Source: Gemmatimonadota bacterium
GTDB lineage: Bacteria > Gemmatimonadota > Gemmatimonadetes > Longimicrobiales > Gaopeijiaceae
DNA: 32,414 nt
Direction: 5' to 3'
NCBI GenBank assembly: GCA_009844885.1
Contig: VYAQ01000359.1
Span: 1 to 32,414, forward strand
Shown here one piece after another: positions 1 through 6,650 of the stretch. A model generated the notes under the pieces. That model was not told the origin of the DNA. It saw only the letters and a program-made list of their open reading frames with translations, and did no database searches. The position numbers were made by a program, and so were the translations under genes. How positions within the stretch are numbered: position 1 is the first letter of the stretch; each line of letters opens with the position of its first letter.

Positions 1-1
1 C

Positions 2-31
2 TGCCATCTGTGGAACCTCGTCGCCCACTAG
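2..31 (+). pseudogene. End of upstream SNF2 helicase frame, closed by amber TAG
   Basis: The frame entering from the left edge reads CHLWNLVAH and then a TAG at 29-31. The residues directly after the stop, TREG and then VVFTRLFEK, continue the same frame. Together they match the end of the helicase C domain in SNF2-type helicases, where a segment like LWNLVA-x-x-TREG-x-V-x-x-RL is usual. The stop therefore sits inside what should be one protein. A single G to T change (GAG to TAG) would account for it, since Glu fits this place. It could be a real nonsense mutation, a suppressed codon or an assembly error. Confidence 0.6.
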
Positions 32-43
32 ACCAGGGAGGGA

Positions 44-1666
44 GTGGTGTTCACCCGACTGTTCGAGAAGATCGAACAGCAGCGGGGTGTGTACGGCGAC
101 CAAGTGTATGACGTGCTGGGTGACTCCCACATCAACACCTCTCTCCAAGAACTCCTGCTCAGGGCCATCACTGCCGACGACGATCCTGCCCATCTCGAAT
201 ACATGCAAGAAGTCATCGAAGGCGACATCGGCAAGCAGCTTGAGAACGTGTTGAAAGAGAGGGCGTTCGTCGGAGGTCTCGCCGACCCGGCGCTCAACGA
301 CAAGATCAAAGAGGACATGGAACGGGCCCGGGCCCGCAAGCTGCAACCGTGGTTTGTCCACGGGTTCTTCTCCGAGGCTCTTCGTCAGTATGGAGGGCGC
401 ATCACCAGTCGGGAGAGGGGCCGGTACGAGATCACCCGCATCCCGGCCTCGGTCCGCTCATTCGCCGATTCCAATCTCGGCCCGGTACACGACCGCTATG
501 AATGGGTCACTTTCGACAAAGCCTTCGTCCAAATCGATGGAGACGACCGGGCCGAGCTGATCTCGCCGGGCACCCCGCTACTCACTGCCGTCATCAACAA
601 GGTGCTCGCCGACCACGAGCACACGTTGTCGCGGGGAGCGACCTTGGCCGACCCCCAAGACCAGTCGACCGAGCCACGCCTTTTGGTCTACCTCGATCAT
701 TCCGTCACCGATGGGCGACAGGTCCACGGGCATCGCCAAGTGGTGTCGCGGCGGTTTCAGTATGTAGAGATCGACCAGCAAGGTAACGCCAAGAACGCTG
801 GTAATGAGCCATATATCGGCTACGCCCCGCTGACTGACGAGGACCGAACGCTGCTCGAAGGCCATCTCGACCTGGACTGGGCCGATCACACTGCTGAGGA
901 GACGGCCAAGGGCTGGGCCATCGAGCACCTGTCTCAGCCGCACTTCGAAGAAATCCACCGTGTCACTGAAGCTCGAGTGGCAAGGGTCAGCGAGGCTGTC
1001 CGAGAACGCCTCCAAGCCGAAATCCACTACTGGGACCAACGAGCCGAGGAGTTGAAGAAACAGGAGCTAGCCGGCCAAAAGCCCCGGATCAATTCCGGTC
1101 GAGCCCGGGCTCGGGCCGACGATTTGGCTACTCGACTGACCCGCCGGCGGCTCGATTTGGACCGAGAAAGCGACCTCCACAACAGCCCGCCAAACATTGT
1201 GGGAGCGGCAATCGTTGTTCCTCAAGGACTCATCGATCAGCTCCGCGGCACACCTCCCGACCCCGAAGAGACTGCCGACAAGATGGAGACCGACCGTCGA
1301 GCCGTTGCCGCCGTCCTAGAAGCCGAGCGAGCCCTCGGCCGCAACCCTGAGGCCCAGGCCCACAGCAATCCCGGCTACGACGTGCTTTCCATCGACCCCG
1401 ACACCGGCACCCACTACTTCATCGAAGTCAAAGGCCACCTTCCCCGCACCACCGAAATCCACATCAGCACCCAGCAGATCAGCAAAGCCAAATCTCTCCC
1501 CGAGCACTGGCGCCTCGCCGTCGTCTCCGTCCCCGACGACCCTGCCGAATCACCCACCGTGCGATACCTAGTCGACCCCTTCCGAGATGTCACCCTCCAC
1601 TTCGCCCAACCCGGCGTACCTCTCACTGTCGCCGATCTTCTGGAAGTCGCCCAAGACCCCTGCTGA
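44..1666 (+). CDS. SNF2-type helicase C-terminal half with DUF3883 domain
   Basis: This 540-residue open frame starts at GTG 44, with a purine-rich AGGGAGGGA directly upstream that could support re-initiation. Residues 1 to about 75 match the end of a helicase C domain (FTRLFEKIEQQRG, then YDVLGD). The middle (about 300-400) is highly charged and helical, probably coiled coil. Residues about 440-520 are a DUF3883 domain, a nuclease-like fold, with a PD-(D/E)XK-like pattern at D446 and E461-V-K463 (motif FIEVKG). The Walker motifs of the helicase would lie upstream of the window. Such helicases co-occur with DUF1156 methylases and DUF499 ATPases, both found further right on the same strand. 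The frame is cut off from its N-terminal part by the TAG at 29-31, so it may be half of a broken gene. The family call is firm; whether it is functional is open. Confidence 0.75.
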   Translation: MVFTRLFEKIEQQRGVYGDQVYDVLGDSHINTSLQELLLRAITADDDPAHLEYMQEVIEGDIGKQLENVLKERAFVGGLADPALNDKIKEDMERARARKLQPWFVHGFFSEALRQYGGRITSRERGRYEITRIPASVRSFADSNLGPVHDRYEWVTFDKAFVQIDGDDRAELISPGTPLLTAVINKVLADHEHTLSRGATLADPQDQSTEPRLLVYLDHSVTDGRQVHGHRQVVSRRFQYVEIDQQGNAKNAGNEPYIGYAPLTDEDRTLLEGHLDLDWADHTAEETAKGWAIEHLSQPHFEEIHRVTEARVARVSEAVRERLQAEIHYWDQRAEELKKQELAGQKPRINSGRARARADDLATRLTRRRLDLDRESDLHNSPPNIVGAAIVVPQGLIDQLRGTPPDPEETADKMETDRRAVAAVLEAERALGRNPEAQAHSNPGYDVLSIDPDTGTHYFIEVKGHLPRTTEIHISTQQISKAKSLPEHWRLAVVSVPDDPAESPTVRYLVDPFRDVTLHFAQPGVPLTVADLLEVAQDPC

Positions 1667-1971
1667 CCAGCAGATATCCAGTGTCTTGGGCGCCCACAAC
1701 AGAAAGACCCGGCACACCCTAGGTGAGCTCTTGACTCCCTAGGTTAGCACCGGGTGGGTACAAGCACTGTACCGGGAGCGACCTGGCGAAGCCAGCCTTT
1801 TCTCGATGGTGGTTTCTCTTTCAGGGTGTTTACCAATCCCGGCTTCCGGTGCCCGTTAATTTCCTCGAGGGGATTGCTGGCAGGCGGGTACCATCAGAGA
1901 TCCCCTGCTCCTGTTGAGGCGGCGCATCGTGGGAAAATGGCAGTGCGTCCAACATATGGAAGTCGATTGAT
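1667..1971. other. Structured intergenic stretch, no gene seen
   Basis: About 305 bases lie between the helicase end and a tiny gene. I find no convincing coding frame. The stretch carries several dyads: direct copies of CCCTAGGT at 1717-1724 and 1737-1744 (20 bp apart), GGTACA/TGTACC at 1757-1773, a hairpin CTGGC-gaa-GCCAG at 1783-1795, and AGGGGAT/ATCCCCT at 1868-1906. It could hold a terminator, operators or a small RNA; none can be proven by eye. Confidence 0.5.
1783..1801 (+). terminator. Possible intrinsic terminator after the helicase gene
   Basis: A perfect 5-bp stem CTGGC/GCCAG with a GAA loop is followed by CC and four T residues. It lies 117 bases after the helicase stop and before the next gene. 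The stem is short and the T run is modest, so this is a weak candidate. Confidence 0.3.
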
Positions 1972-2142
1972 ATGCCAGAGAAACTCTTGGTGGTGAGAAG
2001 GCGCGATGACCTGTGGGAAGTGAAGGCCCCCGGTGCTCACTACCCCGACTCCACCCACTCGACGTGGGCCGAGGCGGAAAAGGCCGCTACAGACTACCTG
2101 GTAGAGAAATTCGGCGGCGGCTATGTCGACATCATCTTGTGA
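1972..2142 (+). CDS. Small DUF2188-like protein, 56 aa
   Basis: The frame runs from ATG 1972, with GGAAG nine bases upstream, to TGA 2140-2142. The protein begins MPEKLLVVRRRDDLWEVKAP, has a central STHSTWAEAEKAATDYL segment and ends GGGYVDIIL. A short beta-hairpin with a W-x-V-K core followed by an A-E-A-E-x-A helix is the pattern of DUF2188-like small proteins, whose role is not settled. Codon use looks coding and the frame ends just inside the next small gene (20-base overlap), suggesting translational coupling. It was inferred directly from the sequence because of its small size. Function is unknown; a toxin-antitoxin-like or accessory role with its neighbour is a guess. Confidence 0.6.
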   Translation: MPEKLLVVRRRDDLWEVKAPGAHYPDSTHSTWAEAEKAATDYLVEKFGGGYVDIIL

Positions 2143-2347
2143 GGCTCCGAAAGGGCCGACATCCGAGCACTCGGAGGAGGGCAAGCTCAAGGGGCCGGTT
2201 CCCAGTCCGCCAGAGACCTTCCCAACATCCCGCTCTACTCTCCTAGAGCGCGTAGAGGAGCGCCGCCGCGACCCCGAGTTCCAGGAACGGCTGAAACGGA
2301 ATCTCAATCGCCACAAGGAGATCTTGGACAGGCTGGCGGACTGCTGA
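2123..2347 (+). CDS. Small charged helical protein, 74 aa
   Basis: ATG 2123 lies inside the end of the preceding 56-aa gene, which it overlaps by 20 bases. The N-terminal half is low-complexity (Ser, Pro, Glu, Lys). The C-terminal half, residues about 38-72, is a charged helix with the pattern LLERVEERRRDPEFQERL, then a second helix ending ILDRLADC. Small actinobacterial proteins with an R-x-D-P-E-F-x-x-R-L helix pair are common and are often found beside other tiny genes, sometimes in toxin-antitoxin-like settings. I do not know a proven function. The overlap with its neighbour and the conserved-looking helix support it being real; the start could instead be further downstream. Confidence 0.5.
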   Translation: MSTSSCEAPKGPTSEHSEEGKLKGPVPSPPETFPTSRSTLLERVEERRRDPEFQERLKRNLNRHKEILDRLADC

Positions 2348-2439
2348 CGCCATTTTGAGGCGCTTGCCAAGCTGTTGATTGAGGGAACCAGGCATTTCAA
2401 GTAGCAGAATCTTCGCACCAAATTGCGATTTCAGCACTA

Positions 2440-2462
2440 ATTTCGTCAGATATTGACGAAAT
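2440..2462. promoter_or_regulatory. 23-bp palindrome, candidate operator before the RloAB-type operon
   Basis: Perfect 9-base arms ATTTCGTCA and TGACGAAAT flank a 5-base spacer (GATAT). It lies 41 bases before the ATPase start codon. The right arm overlaps a possible -35 box TTGACG (2453-2458), with TACGAT at 2478-2483 as a poor-spacing -10. That layout fits a repressor operator, but no matching regulator gene is evident nearby. Confidence 0.5.
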
Positions 2463-2503
2463 CGTGATATTGATTGCTACGATTCGCCTAGGAGGACTCC
2501 GTC

Positions 2504-3757
2504 ATGCTGCTGCGATTCCAGGTCTCCAACCACCGCTCGATCCTCGATCCCGTGGAGCTATCGATGATCGCCGTGGACGACGATCGCCCCGCTACCCGCG
2601 GATTCGAACGTCTATCAGAGCGCGTCCTGACCACCGCTGGCATCTACGGCCCCAATGCGTCAGGCAAGTCCAATGTGCTGGATGCGCTCTATTGGTTGTC
2701 GTATGCAGTGGCTACCTCACTACTAGGAGGAGGGGACTCAATGCATCGGGACCCTCACCGCTTTGGCAAGGGATCGGAAAAGCCCTCAACTTTCGACATG
2801 GACTTCATTGTCGAGGGCATTCGGCATGGGTATCAGCTTGAAGTCGACGACTCTGCCGTGCTGTACGAGAGTCTGTGCAGCTACCCCGAGCAGAGGCGAC
2901 GAATGCTCTTCGAGCGTGAAGGCGATGAGGTCCACTTCCGCCGCGGACTGAGTGGTGCTGGCGGAACCAGGGAACTGCTTACGCCGACCACGCTGGTTCT
3001 CTCGGCTGCCGCTCGTGTCGGCGACCCTGCCATCGAGGTCGCGGGTAGCGCGATCTCCCGGATTGCCGAGATCAATTCCCACGGCTTCAATCGAGGGAGG
3101 CGTTCTTCGCCATTCCTGTTTTTGGCCCGATCTTCGAATACATATTCAATGTTTGAGGACGCAGGTGTTCGCGAGCAGCGGATCTTCAAGGACACGACTC
3201 GTGGCGATGCGGCCATTGAGCTGCTGCGACTGGCCGACCCGGGTATCACAGATTTCGACATCATTGAAGTTGAGGGTCGGGTGACTGGTGCCACCGGTGA
3301 AGAACTGCATCTTCTGCATCACGATGGAGACAGAACCGTACCCTTTTGGCTTGCGGAGGAGTCCGCGGGAACCCGAATGCTGTTCAGCCTGCTAGGTCCG
3401 GCGCTTGATGCGCTCAAGTATGGCCAGGTTCTCCTCTTTGATGAAGCTGATGCCAGCCTGCACCCACGGCTGTCAGCCCGACTCCTCGAATTGTTCCAAG
3501 ACCCGCAGACCAATCCCTTCGGCGCCCAGCTCATCTTGGCCACCCACGACACGTCGCTGCTCAACACGCTGAATCGCGATGAGGTCTGGCTCACCGAGAA
3601 GGGTTCTGATGGCGCCACCCGGCTTACGGCGCTGGCTGAATTCGGCGGTGATCTCGTAAGGAGATCCCTGAACCTCGAGAGGGCCTACCTTCAGGGCCGC
3701 TTTGGAGCCATACCCGAGATCGACCACACCGACGTCCGTCACGCCGTCCACATTTGA
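2504..3757 (+). CDS. AAA/ABC-type ATPase of an RloAB/AbiL-like defence pair
   Basis: A 417-residue P-loop ATPase of the AAA_15/AAA_21 (OLD/RecF/ABC-like) group. The start at ATG 2504 has a strong AGGAGGA seven bases upstream. Walker A is GPNASGKS (49-56), the ABC-signature-like stretch is EESAGTRMLFSLLG (285-298), Walker B is VLLFDEAD (309-316) and the switch His lies in LATHDT (345-350). The gene is followed after 13 bases by an RloB-family gene. This ATPase plus RloB pairing is that of RloAB and of lactococcal AbiL, systems that cause abortive infection; the ATPase is thought to sense phage and control the partner. All expected ATPase motifs are present, so it looks intact. It is probably expressed from its own promoter at the palindrome just upstream. 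Confidence 0.85.
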   Translation: MLLRFQVSNHRSILDPVELSMIAVDDDRPATRGFERLSERVLTTAGIYGPNASGKSNVLDALYWLSYAVATSLLGGGDSMHRDPHRFGKGSEKPSTFDMDFIVEGIRHGYQLEVDDSAVLYESLCSYPEQRRRMLFEREGDEVHFRRGLSGAGGTRELLTPTTLVLSAAARVGDPAIEVAGSAISRIAEINSHGFNRGRRSSPFLFLARSSNTYSMFEDAGVREQRIFKDTTRGDAAIELLRLADPGITDFDIIEVEGRVTGATGEELHLLHHDGDRTVPFWLAEESAGTRMLFSLLGPALDALKYGQVLLFDEADASLHPRLSARLLELFQDPQTNPFGAQLILATHDTSLLNTLNRDEVWLTEKGSDGATRLTALAEFGGDLVRRSLNLERAYLQGRFGAIPEIDHTDVRHAVHI

Positions 3758-3770
3758 GCCTCTGTCCACA

Positions 3771-4430
3771 ATGGCAAGATCAGCAAGCCGCAGGTCGCGG
3801 GAGCAAAGGACGCTTCGGCGCCAGGATCCCCATCGAATTCCCAAACGGACTTTTCTCGTTTTCTGCGAAGGCGAAAGGACGGAGCCGGCTTACCTCAAGG
3901 CGCTGAAACGCGAACCTGAAGTCCGCGACATCGCCTCGGTTGACATCCGCATTCATGACGACTCTCTTGGTTCTGCGCCATTGACCCTGGTCGAAGCTGC
4001 AGCCGATACACGCGCCCGCGCTAGTCAGGAAGAAAGCGAGATTGACGAGGTTTGGTGCCTCTTCGACGTCGAATGGCCCAGGAATCACCCCAACCTAAAA
4101 AAGGCTCGCGATCTTGCTAGAGCGAGCAATGTGAAGGTCGCGGTGTCGAATCCTTGCTTTGAGCTATGGCTTCTACTGCACTTCCAAGACCAGACCGCAT
4201 GGCTCGAGACGGACGCTGCCAAACGTCGGCTCAAGAAGTATGACCCTAGTGATGGCAAAAGCATCGACGGCGCAACCTACGTACCCCGACGCGCCAAGGC
4301 CGCAGACCGCGCCCGCTCACTGGAAAAACGTCACAGAGGCGGTAGAACCAAGTTCCCCAACAACAACCCATCTTCCGGCATGTACCGCTTCCTCGAAGCA
4401 GTTGAGAGTCCTACGGAGGATGCTGGCTAG
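3771..4430 (+). CDS. RloB-family protein (Toprim-like effector)
   Basis: A 219-residue protein, start taken at ATG 3771, 13 bases after the ATPase stop; a longer TTG-start frame from 3702 would overlap the ATPase and adds an unstructured tail, so it was not used. No clear Shine-Dalgarno precedes ATG 3771, which fits translational coupling. RloB hallmarks are present: a basic N-terminus, FLVFCEGERTEPAYLKAL (28-45, acidic E33/E35 of the Toprim-like core), FDVEW (98-102, D99 and E101) and the diagnostic NPCFELWLLLHF (127-138). The usual second acidic motif in this family is closer to D-x-D; here it is D-V-E. By analogy with AbiL and PARIS, the RloB partner is the toxic nuclease-like effector released or activated by the ATPase. 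No transmembrane segment is seen. Confidence 0.85.
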   Translation: MARSASRRSREQRTLRRQDPHRIPKRTFLVFCEGERTEPAYLKALKREPEVRDIASVDIRIHDDSLGSAPLTLVEAAADTRARASQEESEIDEVWCLFDVEWPRNHPNLKKARDLARASNVKVAVSNPCFELWLLLHFQDQTAWLETDAAKRRLKKYDPSDGKSIDGATYVPRRAKAADRARSLEKRHRGGRTKFPNNNPSSGMYRFLEAVESPTEDAG

Positions 4431-4790
4431 GTATCGACCTCCACGGAATTTGCCGATTGCAACACGTCTCCGGTCTTGACTGGCATGGAGAACATTCGGC
4501 CTCCGGAAAGGTCGTGATATGGCCTTGATGATGCAAGTACGGCCTGTGGCAAGGCCGATAAGCAGGGGAAACCCGTTGCAACAAATTGCTCTGGCGGATT
4601 GAACTTTGGGCAGATATGGTGTGCATCACAAAGTACGCGAGCGTAATTACAAGCAGGTTCCAGCCGATGAGCCACCTGAACTCAGTATCGAGAAACAAGG
4701 GCGATTCCTCAGAGGTTGTCTGCTAGCTAGAGGCATCCTTCCTGCAAGGCCGTGGGCATCGTGAGGACACAATCCATCAGGAGCTTGTTG
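4431..4790. other. Intergenic stretch before the SIR2/pAgo operon, no gene seen
   Basis: These 360 bases hold no frame I would call a gene; minus-strand open frames here have no recognisable content. Weak dyads are TACGC-ga-GCGTA at 4634-4645 and CGGCC/GGCCG at 4540-4557. It presumably carries the promoter for the Argonaute operon, but I could not find a convincing -35/-10 pair. Confidence 0.4.
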
Positions 4791-6650
4791 ATGGTTGATC
4801 ACATCTCGTCTGACGACTTTGCTCGTACGTTCGGTCAGAGGACTGGTCAGCTCGCCTGGCTTCTAGGCGCAGGTACGTCGGCGTCCGCGGGAGTACCGAC
4901 GGGGCAAGACATGATCAATGACTTCAAGGTTCGCTTGTTTAGCTCCGACGTGGGACTGCCACGCCAAGAGGTGGACATCAGCGATCCAATTTGGGATCAG
5001 CAGGTTAATTCCCATTTTGACGGGGCTTGCGGCTTTCCGCCTCTGGGAGCCCCAGACGAATATGCGGCAGCATTCGAGGCTGCGTTTCCCTCCGCCAGCG
5101 ACCGACGCTCGTACATCGACGATGCAGTAAAGCGAGGATCCCCCTCGTATGGGCATCGTGTACTCGCTTCACTGATTTCCAACGGCTTTGTTCGATGCCT
5201 GTTCACTACGAACTTCGATCAGCTTGTGGAACGGGCCACGGTTATCACCGATGAAATGCTTCCTGTGGACCAGCAGGTACACCTCACGGTTAGCGCACTC
5301 GACTCGGTTGACCGGGGGGAGCGCTGTATGAGCGAGGACGATTGGCCCGTGCTGGTGAAGCTGCATGGCGACTATCAGTCTGAGCACCTAAAGAACACTG
5401 CCGAAGAACTCCAAGTACAGGACGAACGGCTTAGAACGGTCTTTGTTCAAGCCCTGAGTCGATTCGGGCTTGTCGTTGTGGGCTACAGCGGTCGAGACGA
5501 TTCGGTCATGGATGCTCTAGATGAGGTCGTGGCCATACAGGGAGCCATGCCCGCTGGCCTGTGGTGGGTGTCTCGACAAGGCGAGCAACTCCTCCCAAGG
5601 GTCCAAGAGATGCTGCAGCAAGCAGAGGAATCGGGCATCGAGGTTCACATTGTCGATTCCGAGAACTTCGATGAGCTTGCCGGCGACCTAGAGGGGGAAG
5701 TCTCTTTGGAGGCCCCGCTTCTCGAGCACATACGCGAGGTACGACCACGACCCGTCGTTGAGCCAGTAACTCTTCCGACGAAGAGATACGCGACCTTTCC
5801 GGCCGTTCGGTGTTCCGCCCTCGAAGTGCTTGAGCTGCCATGCGAAGCCAGAGAGATCGCCGTGAATAGGCCGCTAACAGCAGTGGAGGCTCGCAAACTC
5901 GTGAAGGATGCAAGAGTGTGGGCGACTGTGGCATCACGAGGGAGGACGCTGGTCGCTTTCGGAGCGGATCGGGACCTCGAACAGGCATTCGCATCTGTTG
6001 GAGGCGAACTGCGTGGAAGAGTGCCAATCAACCCGGCACAAGACTCGATCGACCGCGGCCTCGTCTACGAGGCGTTGACAAGAGCAATTGCACGACATAG
6101 ACCATTGCGCCCAGTCTTGCGGGGTCGAGGACACGCGGTTGTCGTTCAGCCAGCATCCGATAGGTACCCCGATCACGTTGTGCGGCGCCACGAGGAGCAG
6201 TTGGATGCCCTGCGACGAGCATATGGGACAGCACTTACAGGGTCCGTGCCGAGCATCCAACAGCCCTTTGCTGAAGCGGCGCAAGTACGCCTTGAATACT
6301 GGAATGGCACATGGTGGCTGGTGTACGAGCCCTTCACTTGGGTAGATCTTCCTCGGGCTGACGAAGGTGAAGCGGCCATAGATGAATTGTCCCGGTCTTT
6401 GACCTCTGCCCCTGGTGGTTCTAGTTCAAAATTCGTCGCAGCAGACTGGAGGCGAGAACGATGGGCGCAACGCTACAACCCAAAGTGGAACAAGATCATT
6501 GCTGCTTGGGCCAAGCTCATGGCTCCCGCATCGGAAACTGAATTGTTGACCCACTACTTCGAAAGTGAAGGCATTTGCGGGGGTTTTCGGCTCTCGTGGA
6601 CTACAGCCTGGAGCAGCCCGGTCCGAGCTTCGCCATGGAGTGGAGCATGA
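4791..6650 (+). CDS. SIR2-APAZ NADase subunit of a short-pAgo (SPARSA-type) system
   Basis: A 619-residue protein. ATG 4791 is preferred over the in-frame GTG 4752 because AGGAG lies seven bases before it. The N-terminal SIR2 domain (about 1-300) has the nucleotide-binding GAGTSASAG (26-34), TTNFDQLVE with N141, KLHGDY with H192 and VVVGYSGRDDSV (228-239). N141 and H192 match the catalytic pair of defence SIR2 NADases. Residues about 330-600 form an APAZ domain, related to the N-terminal lobe of long Argonautes; the tail RWAQRYNPKWNKIIAAWAKL (557-576) is typical. SIR2-APAZ proteins pair with short Argonautes and, when the guide-loaded complex finds invader DNA, deplete NAD and kill or arrest the cell. 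The Argonaute gene begins in the stop codon (ATGA overlap), so the two are co-translated and probably form a heterodimer. Confidence 0.9.
   Translation: MVDHISSDDFARTFGQRTGQLAWLLGAGTSASAGVPTGQDMINDFKVRLFSSDVGLPRQEVDISDPIWDQQVNSHFDGACGFPPLGAPDEYAAAFEAAFPSASDRRSYIDDAVKRGSPSYGHRVLASLISNGFVRCLFTTNFDQLVERATVITDEMLPVDQQVHLTVSALDSVDRGERCMSEDDWPVLVKLHGDYQSEHLKNTAEELQVQDERLRTVFVQALSRFGLVVVGYSGRDDSVMDALDEVVAIQGAMPAGLWWVSRQGEQLLPRVQEMLQQAEESGIEVHIVDSENFDELAGDLEGEVSLEAPLLEHIREVRPRPVVEPVTLPTKRYATFPAVRCSALEVLELPCEAREIAVNRPLTAVEARKLVKDARVWATVASRGRTLVAFGADRDLEQAFASVGGELRGRVPINPAQDSIDRGLVYEALTRAIARHRPLRPVLRGRGHAVVVQPASDRYPDHVVRRHEEQLDALRRAYGTALTGSVPSIQQPFAEAAQVRLEYWNGTWWLVYEPFTWVDLPRADEGEAAIDELSRSLTSAPGGSSSKFVAADWRRERWAQRYNPKWNKIIAAWAKLMAPASETELLTHYFESEGICGGFRLSWTTAWSSPVRASPWSGA
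6637..6649 (+). promoter_or_regulatory. Ribosome binding site that fixes the pAgo start
   Basis: GGAG at 6637-6640 lies six bases before ATG 6647, whose last bases form the TGA stop (6648-6650) of the SIR2-APAZ gene. This favours ATG 6647 over the upstream in-frame TTG at 6575 and ATG at 6635. Confidence 0.65.

Noticed and set aside
44-1666. DISARM helicase (drmD)
   Set aside because: No drmA, drmB (DUF1998) or drmC (phospholipase D) gene is in the window; the DUF1156/DUF499 company fits better.
2504-4430. PARIS (AriA/AriB) system
   Set aside because: The ATPase is of the same broad type, but the partner shows RloB hallmarks (NPCFELWLLLHF) rather than the DUF4435 pattern.
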